Virus record (IMG/VR): IMGVR_UViG_3300046777_000112
Coordinates: 1 to 20,435 of that record
Length of the DNA: 20,435 bases
Source: a virus
Reading direction: 5' to 3' (one strand)
The notes beneath the pieces were generated by a model, which was not told the DNA's origin, did no database searches, and saw only the letters and a list, made by a program, of their open reading frames with translations. Shown piece by piece: positions 15,970-20,435 of this stretch. A program made the position numbers and the translations under genes. Numbering within the stretch: position 1 is the first letter of the stretch; each line of letters begins with the position of its first letter.

Positions 15970-15977
15970 ACTATATT
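15970..15977 (-). promoter_or_regulatory. AATATAGT start-proximal element (before 495-aa tail gene)
   Basis: The octamer ends 1 nt before the ATG at 15968; an AAAACACGAA copy lies 13 nt further upstream. The whole terL-tail gap is 30 bp, so both signals fill most of it. Confidence 0.4.
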
Positions 15978-15998
15978 AAATGACTTTTGATTCGTGTT

Positions 15999-17150
15999 TT
16001 AGAAAGCTATGTAGCTATCGTCAGTATAGTAATTTTCTTTTATGTAGGTGGTCGCGTATCGTATTGCATCCATAGCGTCATCGTATAATTTAACAGGTTC
16101 GTCCGTTATGTTATCACCTATCTTCTTCCACTTATAATTCTCGTATTCCTTTTTTAAGTAGGGTATATCTTGACAAAATACTCCGAAGGTCTTTACATTG
16201 TCAATACCCTTTTTAACTACCTTGTTAGCGTTTAATACGTTGAATCCCGAGTTGTTCATTTCCTGTATTATTTCGGGTCTTGAGTAGTCAGCTAATATCT
16301 CTACGTTCTCTTCGACTTTTAGTATCTTCATTTTCTCTATGAGATTCGAAGTAGTCAAATATGACTCGTAAATAATCGGTTCTATGTAAATGTCGTTATC
16401 TCTCCAGTACACCCTCATTAATGCAGTAGGGTGATTATATCCAAAGTCTAATCCATAGACATAAGAAGTAAATTTAGCGGGTCTATGTGTTATGAATGTC
16501 CAATTAGAATAGATGTTAGATTTACTAATGGCTTTTTCTCCGAGTGCGTAAATTTGATATAACGCTTCGTCAGTACGTTTTAAGTCTTCTATTTGACGTT
16601 TGATAGTTTCAGGTAGAAAAGGATTATCCTTGTAAGTAGATTTGATTAGTATTGATTCGTCTTTTGGTAACTCGTATAACCAACTCGAACTATCCGAAGG
16701 GTTGTAGTCGAATATTAGCTTAGTTTCGGTTCTCATATTCAACTGAGTGAAATCATCGTAGAATAGTTCGTTAGCTTCGTTACACCACGCTATGTCACGT
16801 TTACGCCCTCTAATCTTTTGTTCGTCGTCTACGGAGAAGAACTCTACTATACTTCCGTTTGGAAACCTATAGATGTTCTCTGACATATTGTGATTCGTCT
16901 TTTCGTAGATGTCTAAGTCTTTTAGTATTTCTAAGAAGTCACGCATTACCGTTGCTCTCAAAGCGGGGAAGGTCTTACGAATGATACTGACTACTTTGTT
17001 AGGATTTTGCAAACAATAAACGATTATCATTTGACAAAGCGAATAAGTCTTACTTGAACGAGAACCCCCTTCATTAATAACAAAACGCACTCTCTTTTCT
17101 TGTAGTGCGCTCCAGTTCTTTTCGAATATGATTGTACTATTTATTTCCAT
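15999..17150 (-). CDS. terL: Terminase large subunit (PBSX/Terminase_3 type)
   Basis: 383 residues: the packaging ATPase and nuclease that docks on the portal, pumps DNA into the head and cuts it. Walker A is GGSRSSKT (28-35), an adenine/arginine region follows (IIRKTFPALRATV, 57-69), Walker B with catalytic Glu is DIAWCNEA (119-126), and the coupling motif is DYNPS (148-152). The nuclease domain shows GLDFGY (233-238, Asp235), ILADYS (285-290, Asp288) and DDAMDAIRYA (357-366, Asp358 and Asp361), so both activities look intact. The length is compact but usual for this subfamily in Bacteroidota phages. The start codon lies inside the end of the 45-residue ORF upstream. Tail genes follow it, not the portal. 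Confidence 0.96.
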   Translation of the reverse strand: MEINSTIIFEKNWSALQEKRVRFVINEGGSRSSKTYSLCQMIIVYCLQNPNKVVSIIRKTFPALRATVMRDFLEILKDLDIYEKTNHNMSENIYRFPNGSIVEFFSVDDEQKIRGRKRDIAWCNEANELFYDDFTQLNMRTETKLIFDYNPSDSSSWLYELPKDESILIKSTYKDNPFLPETIKRQIEDLKRTDEALYQIYALGEKAISKSNIYSNWTFITHRPAKFTSYVYGLDFGYNHPTALMRVYWRDNDIYIEPIIYESYLTTSNLIEKMKILKVEENVEILADYSRPEIIQEMNNSGFNVLNANKVVKKGIDNVKTFGVFCQDIPYLKKEYENYKWKKIGDNITDEPVKLYDDAMDAIRYATTYIKENYYTDDSYIAF

Positions 17151-17274
17151 TTGCTACGTTATAAGCGTGTAATAGCATTTGAAGTTGTCTAACATCCATT
17201 ATAACTTGTGTTCGGTTTATAGTGACGCGCTCACCTTTCTTCTTTAGAATGAACGCTTCTACTACTTGACACAT
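17137..17274 (-). CDS. 45-residue ORF between terminase subunits
   Basis: An open frame from ATG (complement of 17272-17274) to TAG (17137-17139) encodes 45 residues: MCQVVEAFILKKKGERVTIN followed by a helical end (DVRQLQMLLHAYNVANGNK). It starts 4 nt after the small terminase stop and overlaps the large terminase start by 14 nt, so it exactly fills the space between the two and would couple their translation. I do not recognise the protein. It could be a small packaging partner or only a translational bridge. The tight fit and absence of competing ORFs support it as a real gene. Confidence 0.6.
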   Translation of the reverse strand: MCQVVEAFILKKKGERVTINRTQVIMDVRQLQMLLHAYNVANGNK

Positions 17275-17278
17275 CTGG

Positions 17279-17713
17279 TCAACTTCCCTTATTGTCACCT
17301 TTTACAATATTGATTTTTATTTCGTTTATCTCTTTGCCGTTTGTAGTGACGTCAGAGTTTTCTTTTAAGCCGTTTAACCTTGCAACGATATTGTTGTTAT
17401 ACTGACCTACTATCGCTCCTTCTATTTGGTCGTTTCGTATTTCTTCCTTAATGCGCGTAACGATGGTTACGAAATTTTGAAAGTTATTTTCAATGTTATA
17501 CCAATATCGGTTTATATCTTGGTTTATTTTATTGCAATAGGTTTTAAATCCGTCTATTGTTAATGGTGGTATATGGTCTTCATAGACTACTCCTTTTACT
17601 GTGGCTTTTGGTATTCGTCTTATTCTACTTTTGCAGTCTTTTTGATAGTCTTCAAATAGTTTATATAGTTCTTCTGGAGAACTTATGTTTCTTGGTTTTC
17701 CTCTATTAGCCAT
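17279..17713 (-). CDS. terS: Terminase small subunit (gp3-like DNA-packaging protein)
   Basis: 144 residues. The pattern RGKPRNISSPEELYKLFEDY, then PPLTIDGFKTYCNK, then TRIKEEIRNDQIEGAIVGQYNNNIVARLNGLKE is that of the gp3-like small terminase family (GP3_package), which recognises the packaging site and delivers DNA to the large subunit. Order of elements is a basic N-terminus, a central helical oligomerisation region and a C-terminal part that contacts the large subunit. Its start overlaps the preceding 63-aa gene by 8 bp. The large terminase follows after the 45-residue ORF. The call is strong because family pattern and neighbour agree. The packaging site itself is not identified. Confidence 0.85.
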   Translation of the reverse strand: MANRGKPRNISSPEELYKLFEDYQKDCKSRIRRIPKATVKGVVYEDHIPPLTIDGFKTYCNKINQDINRYWYNIENNFQNFVTIVTRIKEEIRNDQIEGAIVGQYNNNIVARLNGLKENSDVTTNGKEINEIKINIVKGDNKGS

Positions 17714-17897
17714 TTTTTATGTGTTTAAAGAATTCGTCTTCTGATATTTCTTCTATGCAGAATAAGTTAGGTTGGTCACTTAAGTAGAGTAGATAGTGGT
17801 GTCCGTCTTTTTGTAGCTTGTCGCATACGTATTGACAATAGTTCTGCACGTCAACACCGGTGTCTATTAAAAAGAACCTTAAATCTTCGTTTCTCAT
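17706..17897 (-). CDS. Small cysteine-containing protein of unknown function
   Basis: 63 residues, not recognised. It is acidic at the end (CIEEISEDEFFKHIKNG) and has three cysteines (positions about 20, 25 and 47), too few and too scattered for a clear zinc site. Its ATG overlaps the stop of the 42-residue basic ORF (ATGA), and its own end overlaps the small terminase start by 8 bp. It is thus part of the chain of coupled genes leading to packaging. No family or fold can be claimed. Confidence 0.65.
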   Translation of the reverse strand: MRNEDLRFFLIDTGVDVQNYCQYVCDKLQKDGHHYLLYLSDQPNLFCIEEISEDEFFKHIKNG

Positions 17898-18022
17898 CCT
17901 TGACCTCTATTTAGTTTTATATATCTTTTACTTGTTTTTAGCTTTGAGCTTTTTGAGTGTTGCTTAGGTCTTTTTTTTCGTGTTTTCCTAAGATGTGCCG
18001 TTACGTTAGTTTGCTTTTTCAT
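17894..18022 (-). CDS. 42-residue highly basic protein
   Basis: The frame from ATG (complement of 18020-18022) to TGA (17894-17896) encodes 42 residues: MKKQTNVTAHLRKTRKKRPK, then QHSKSSKLKTSKRYIKLNRG and QG. By count, 11 Lys and 5 Arg give 16 basic residues of 42, with no acidic residue. It starts 17 nt inside the 160-aa gene's end and finishes in an ATGA overlap with the 63-aa gene, the hallmark of a coupled operon gene. A nucleic-acid-binding or packaging-related role is possible from charge alone. The sequence fills what would otherwise be a 108-bp gap. One AAAACACGAA copy lies inside it as codons for Lys-Thr-Arg. Confidence 0.68.
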   Translation of the reverse strand: MKKQTNVTAHLRKTRKKRPKQHSKSSKLKTSKRYIKLNRGQG

Positions 18023-18488
18023 TTCTTATCTGTTCAAGTTTACGTTGCGCCCATTCTATTCCTTCGTCACCTCCCCAAGCTAACCACATTAAACGACCGC
18101 ATCCATCGCCTAATTCTTTGTCGGAGTTTTGTCTATGTCTTTCAAAGGCTGCCATTCTCGCAATAGTGTCCTCAGAAATAGCTTCTCCGTTTGCTAATTG
18201 GTTAGCTCTCATTTTACCTACAGGAGTACCGCAGTCACCCCATCCGTTTTCTTCTGCCCATCTTAACGCTATTTTTGCATTTTCAGTAGCTTGTTTAGGA
18301 TAGTCGTTATAAGTTTCTGCGTATGCGTCTAAGAATTTACTCATTGATGTCATTCTATCGGTAGTCCAAACTGAATTACATACGGCATATCTTTGACTTG
18401 CATCCGGGAAAGTATTTACAGACTCAGGGTCTGCCATACATCTTTCCATAAACTCTTTACGTGATTCGTCACTTTTTGGTCTTGGCAT
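18006..18488 (-). CDS. Stand-alone virion-associated protein with two Cys-bearing domains
   Basis: 160 residues. The first part (PRPKSDESRKEFMERCMADPE; then FPDASQRYAVCNSVW) and the second part (YPKQATENAKIALRWAEENGWGDCGTPVGKMRANQLANGE, split at Gly; LGDGCGRLMWLAWGGDEGIEWA) are segments that, in other phages, occur attached to protease, portal or head proteins. Cysteines fall at 17, 37, 86 and 130. The role of these segments is unknown; here they form their own gene between the sigma-like and terminase genes. It overlaps the 80-aa gene before it by 20 bp and the 42-residue ORF after it by 17 bp. There is no catalytic triad or nucleotide motif. Identification comes from recalled patterns, so domain names are not given. 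Confidence 0.62.
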   Translation of the reverse strand: MPRPKSDESRKEFMERCMADPESVNTFPDASQRYAVCNSVWTTDRMTSMSKFLDAYAETYNDYPKQATENAKIALRWAEENGWGDCGTPVGKMRANQLANGEAISEDTIARMAAFERHRQNSDKELGDGCGRLMWLAWGGDEGIEWAQRKLEQIRNEKAN

Positions 18489-18711
18489 TTCTTCTTCGTG
18501 TTTTTATAGGTTTAACTTCTTCTACAGGCGTTTCTTGTTCTATGCCTACATATTTTATCGTAGCATCTTCGAAAAGATAACCAAGTCCAATAGAAACGTA
18601 ATAAGAATATTTAGTAGGGTCTATAGTAGCTACTACTATTTTGCGGTTTCCTAAGATTCCGTCTTTTTGTACGATAGTTTTATCTATGTATTCTAATTTA
18701 ATCCTTTTCAT
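18469..18711 (-). CDS. Small protein with basic C-terminal tail, unknown function
   Basis: 80 residues. A beta-rich N-terminal portion (RIKLEYIDKTIVQKDGILGNRKIVVATIDPTKYSYYVSIGLGYLFE is one continuous region from about 3 to 48) is followed by a Glu/Pro linker and a basic tail KTRRRNAKTKK. Small proteins with this arrangement are found near the terminase in Bacteroidota phages, but I know of no assigned role. Start overlaps the 56-residue membrane ORF by 14 bp; the end overlaps the 160-aa gene by 20 bp. The basic tail could touch nucleic acid. It is unlikely to be an enzyme. Confidence 0.62.
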   Translation of the reverse strand: MKRIKLEYIDKTIVQKDGILGNRKIVVATIDPTKYSYYVSIGLGYLFEDATIKYVGIEQETPVEEVKPIKTRRRNAKTKK

Positions 18712-18868
18712 AATTCTCTAATTCTAATGCTAATTTAAATAAACACCACAACACTATAAATAACCCTCCAAAAACACGGAATAACTCCATATGATTAAGC
18801 ATTAAAGCAAAACCACCAAAGACGGCAGTAAAAAAAGCAAGTGTTGCAAGTAAATTAGCGTGTGTCAT
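18698..18868 (-). CDS. 56-residue two-helix membrane protein
   Basis: The open frame from ATG (complement of 18866-18868) to TAA (18698-18700) encodes 56 residues with two hydrophobic helices: LLATLAFFTAVFGGFALML (about 6-24) and LFRVFGGLFIVLWCLFKLAL (about 29-48), then a charged end ENYEKD. It starts 14 nt inside the sigma-like gene and ends 14 nt inside the 80-aa gene, filling a 143-bp gap exactly. Such two-helix proteins near lysis or regulatory genes can be accessory membrane proteins or antiholins, but this one lies far from the holin. Function is unknown. The AATATAGT element lies 1 nt before its ATG, although in coding sequence. Confidence 0.62.
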   Translation of the reverse strand: MTHANLLATLAFFTAVFGGFALMLNHMELFRVFGGLFIVLWCLFKLALELENYEKD

Positions 18869-19388
18869 AACTATATTGAATTTCTTTTATGCCTTGTTTT
18901 ATCTCTTTGATTAAGAAATGCGCAGCAGTCATTGATATATTGAAGTACTGACTTAGTTCCTTCTGAGTAGTTAAGCCTTTGTCGTAATATGCTTCGAAGA
19001 TAATTTGCTTAATTCTATCGTTTATACTATTTCGATATATCTCTATGATAGATTTTTTTAATATGTACTGCTCTTCTAACTGAATTTTCCATTCTAAATC
19101 CGTGTTTTCGCAGTCCTGTTGTTTTCCTTCTTCGATTGCCGTTACTCTATCGTCATTGTTTGACTGACTTGTAGACCATAAAACCTGGCATTTGATTGTG
19201 TTTAGAAGGTAAGATTTTACTTTTTCCTCACAAGCAGTATCGTCGTTTATGCTTAGAACGTGTAAATAAGAGTTGTTGATAACTGTGTCCGCGTCTATAT
19301 GGCTGTTCATTCTTACGAGGAAGTAGTTTGTGTATCTTCTTACCTCGTCGTAATTACATTGTATGTACTTGTCAAGAACGGCTTTCAT
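18855..19388 (-). CDS. Sigma-70-like (ECF-type) transcription factor
   Basis: 177 residues. An N-terminal helical part (LDKYIQCNYDEVRRYTNYFL and DADTVINNSYLHVLSI, about 5-47) resembles sigma region 2, where the -10 element is melted. A variable acidic linker (about 75-100) leads to a C-terminal helix-turn-helix: GLTTQKELSQYFNISMTAAHFLIKEIKQGI (split across 138-167), typical of sigma region 4. The size is that of ECF sigma factors. A phage factor of this kind could redirect host RNA polymerase to late genes, and the gene sits near the start of the late cluster. The match of region 2 is weak, so a regulator with only a region-4-like domain remains possible. It overlaps the 67-aa gene by 17 bp. 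Confidence 0.65.
   Translation of the reverse strand: MKAVLDKYIQCNYDEVRRYTNYFLVRMNSHIDADTVINNSYLHVLSINDDTACEEKVKSYLLNTIKCQVLWSTSQSNNDDRVTAIEEGKQQDCENTDLEWKIQLEEQYILKKSIIEIYRNSINDRIKQIIFEAYYDKGLTTQKELSQYFNISMTAAHFLIKEIKQGIKEIQYSYDTR
18870..18877 (-). promoter_or_regulatory. AATATAGT start-proximal element (before 56-residue gene)
   Basis: The octamer ends 1 nt before the ATG at 18868. This copy lies within the last codons of the sigma-like gene, so its match could be partly coincidental. Confidence 0.3.
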
Positions 19389-19575
19389 ACCAAGTCCTAA
19401 AATCAGTATACCATACTCTACGCCTTACCGATTGACAAAAACATTCCTTGTCTTTTATTCCGGTTATTCTTTCTTTTATGGTGCGTAGCTTAATTAGATT
19501 CGTCTTTGCGTATCTTTTGGTTTCGTCGAGTGCGTGAATCTCGTTTATTAATGCCGTGTCAGAGTCTGTAAACAT
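19372..19575 (-). CDS. Small protein with CFC motif, unknown function
   Basis: 67 residues from ATG (complement of 19573-19575). A longer frame from TTG at 19611 exists but would overlap the upstream gene by 64 bp, so the ATG (28-bp overlap) is preferred. An N-terminal amphipathic helix (SDTALINEIHALDETKRYAK) is followed by a basic middle and KECFCQSVRRRVWYTDFRTWYES near the end, which I cite only in outline: Cys-x-Cys then RRRVW. This pattern recurs in small phage proteins of Bacteroidota, without known function. It precedes the sigma-like factor with a 17-bp overlap, so co-expression is likely. Confidence 0.6.
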   Translation of the reverse strand: MFTDSDTALINEIHALDETKRYAKTNLIKLRTIKERITGIKDKECFCQSVRRRVWYTDFRTWYESRS

Positions 19576-19802
19576 TCCGATATTATATAAGCTGTTAATG
19601 AAACTATACAAGCGTAGAATAGATTATGCGTAGCTAATAACGTAGTCCAAAACGATACACACTTCCAGCACCCGAATGCACTATGCAAATACATCGTTAA
19701 AGGAGTAATGGGTAAACGCTCAAAAGACTTGTCAATAAGGACTTGGATAGGCTCAAATGCCGTAAACCACCAACTCAATGCTAATAAACTAATCAATTCC
19801 AC
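19548..19802 (-). CDS. Small membrane protein with CWKCxxFW motif
   Basis: 84 residues from GTG (complement of 19800-19802). Hydrophobic segments at about 2-14, 39-57 and 60-76 flank the motif CWKCVSFW (about 45-52), a CxxC followed by FW that recalls DUF1360-like small membrane proteins common in phages. The role of that group is unknown. It is the first gene after the terminator at 19833-19857 and probably opens the late transcript. The start is a GTG with a doubtful leader; no better in-frame ATG is available near the N-terminus. It overlaps the next gene by 28 bp. Confidence 0.62.
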   Translation of the reverse strand: MELISLLALSWWFTAFEPIQVLIDKSFERLPITPLTMYLHSAFGCWKCVSFWTTLLATHNLFYACIVSLTAYIISECLQTLTRH

Positions 19803-19806
19803 GATG

Positions 19807-19835
19807 TAAATATAATCATATTTTTTAAATACAAA
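19807..19835 (-). promoter_or_regulatory. Candidate promoter for the late gene run
   Basis: On the minus strand TTTG (19835-19832), a 17-nt spacer and TATATTTA (19814-19807) match the Bacteroidota consensus except for the last base. It lies directly after the terminator and before the first gene of the cluster. The start of transcription would fall at or next to the GTG, giving a leaderless or nearly leaderless message, which lowers confidence. Confidence 0.38.
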
Positions 19836-19857
19836 AAAAACCCACTATAAAAGTGGG
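19833..19857 (-). terminator. Rho-independent terminator after HTH gene, containing its stop codon
   Basis: On the minus strand CCCACT pairs with AGTGGG around a 5-nt loop, followed by eight U. The stop codon TAG of the 74-aa gene (19845-19847) lies within the stem, so the hairpin forms only once the ribosome has left. It marks the end of the upstream module. Confidence 0.85.
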
Positions 19858-20069
19858 CTTCTTCCGTCTTGGTAGTATTGTCTACAAACGTACTTATCTA
19901 TCTTTTGTAAGGTGGATAAGCTTACGTCTTTTCCTTCTAAGAATTTGTCTAAGTTGTATTGGTGGAACTTTTCACCTTTTAACTTTATTTCTTGTACTAT
20001 TTGATTTCGTGTTTTTCTACGTAGTAACTCCTGAAGTAACCTTCGTAGAGTGTAGTCATCAATGTACAT
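19845..20069 (-). CDS. Small helix-turn-helix-like protein
   Basis: 74 residues. The order of segments (RRKTRNQIVQEIKLKGEKF; HQYNLDKFLEGKDVSLSTLQKIDKYVCRQYY) resembles a Cro/XRE-like fold: helix, turn with LEGKDVSLSTL, and a final helix. It might bind DNA as a small repressor or regulator, but the third helix is degenerate, so I put the regulatory role at moderate confidence. It begins 2 bp after the upstream gene and ends inside the terminator stem. An AAAACACGAA copy encodes Lys-Thr-Arg near residue 19. Confidence 0.55.
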   Translation of the reverse strand: MYIDDYTLRRLLQELLRRKTRNQIVQEIKLKGEKFHQYNLDKFLEGKDVSLSTLQKIDKYVCRQYYQDGRSPLL

Positions 20070-20071
20070 AA

Positions 20072-20320
20072 CTAAAAGGGAAGGTCTTTGTTTATTACTT
20101 GTTCAGGTTTAATCCATTTACCTTGCGGTTGTTCTTCCGTCTTTTTGTAAGGCTCTGAAATCTTTACCGAAAAGTAAGTAGTTCCTTTTGCACTTTGCTT
20201 AACCCATAACGCTATTTCTTTGTCTTGACCATCTACGTTAATAGTTCCTTTGTAGTCTGGGTGCGTGTCCGCCTTTTTCTCGTTTTTGAAGATTGCTCCT
20301 CCGTTTACTTTTGTTTCCAT
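20072..20320 (-). CDS. DUF736-like small protein with SSB-like C-terminal tip
   Basis: 82 residues. The opening (NGGAIFKNEKKADTHPDYKG; TINVDGQDKEIALWVKQSAK) resembles the DUF736-like small beta-barrel proteins found near replication genes in phages. The last residues (NKDLPF) match the acidic Asp-Leu-Pro-Phe tip of bacterial single-strand binding proteins in Bacteroidota, the peptide that binds DNA repair and replication enzymes. It begins 3 bp after the truncated gene and ends 2 bp before the HTH-like gene, so the three form one unit. A role in DNA metabolism fits, but no OB-fold signature is certain. Confidence 0.55.
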   Translation of the reverse strand: METKVNGGAIFKNEKKADTHPDYKGTINVDGQDKEIALWVKQSAKGTTYFSVKISEPYKKTEEQPQGKWIKPEQVINKDLPF

Positions 20321-20323
20321 TTT

Positions 20324-20435
20324 TTATTTATTTATTTGTTTTACTTTTTCTAAATATAGAACTGCGTCCATAAGTTCTTCCTGTAGGTGTTTAAGCCATT
20401 CTAATTGACTTAATTCGTTTTCTTGTAGCGTAGTT
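20324..20435 (-). CDS. C-terminal end of a protein, possibly MazG-like (runs off window)
   Basis: Thirty-six residues are visible, from the window edge to TAA (20324-20326): TTLQENELSQLEWLKHLQEE, then LMDAVLYLEKVKQINK. The segment WLKHLQEELMDAVLYLEK is a helix pair typical of MazG-like nucleotide pyrophosphohydrolases or related all-alpha phage proteins, where acidic residues bind metal. With only the end visible, the family is a suggestion. The next gene begins 3 bp later, so it belongs to the same transcript. Confidence 0.5.
   Translation of the reverse strand, partial: TTLQENELSQLEWLKHLQEELMDAVLYLEKVKQINK

Noticed and set aside
17963-17992. Inverted repeat CTTAGG / CCTAAG with an 18-nt loop as terminator or operator
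   Set aside because: The arms are only 6 bp, the loop is long, and the stretch is coding sequence of the 42-residue gene.
1-20435. Defence system, CRISPR array, toxin-antitoxin pair, retron or tRNA
   Set aside because: No repeat-spacer pattern, reverse transcriptase motif, tRNA cloverleaf or toxin pair was found; the content is explained by phage structural, packaging and lysis genes.
1-20435. Integrase and attachment sites indicating an integrated prophage
   Set aside because: No recombinase motif, tRNA gene or long flanking direct repeat occurs in the window. The lifestyle is left open.

Overview
The window is about 20.4 kb of AT-rich (roughly one third GC), gene-dense DNA. It carries the packaging, tail, head and lysis genes of a long-tailed, non-contractile (siphovirus-like) phage or prophage of a Bacteroidota host, most likely Flavobacteriia. 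The evidence is a Bacteroidota-type promoter (TTTG-N20-TATATTTG), A-rich start regions without clear Shine-Dalgarno sequences, and many proteins of types typical of Bacteroidota phages: gp3-like small terminase, PBSX-like large terminase, XkdF-type protease, LamG tail protein and characteristic tape-measure ends. No integrase, tRNA, CRISPR array or insertion sequence is visible, so the lifestyle cannot be decided from this piece. No stretch longer than about 110 bases is without a gene.

Layout, read in the direction of transcription (minus strand, right to left). (1) 20435-19845: end of an upstream module, with a truncated gene that may be MazG-like, a small protein ending in an SSB-like tip, and a small helix-turn-helix-like protein whose stop codon lies inside a strong terminator. 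(2) 19802-17706: a run of short overlapping genes, including a CxxC membrane protein, a sigma-like factor and two genes of 56 and 42 codons. (3) 17713-15999: small terminase, a 45-residue ORF and large terminase. (4) 15968-6832: two large tail/baseplate proteins, tape measure, a probable tail terminator, a fibre-like protein, a LamG protein and connector-like proteins. (5) 5585-6842: two genes on the PLUS strand, driven by their own canonical promoter; they look like a paralogous tail-assembly-chaperone pair. (6) 5540-1274: protease-scaffold fusion, major capsid protein, terminator, tail tube protein, terminator, small structural protein, portal, head-tail connector. (7) 753-1: holin and the start of an amidase endolysin that runs off the window.

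The gene order is unusual. The terminases are followed directly by the tail, and capsid and portal come last before lysis, with the chaperone pair reversed between tail and head genes. Two short sequence signals recur without an obvious explanation: AAAACACGRA (11 of 12 copies on the coding strand) and AATATAGT placed 1-5 nt before six start codons. The sigma-like gene near the head of the late cluster suggests the phage modifies host transcription.
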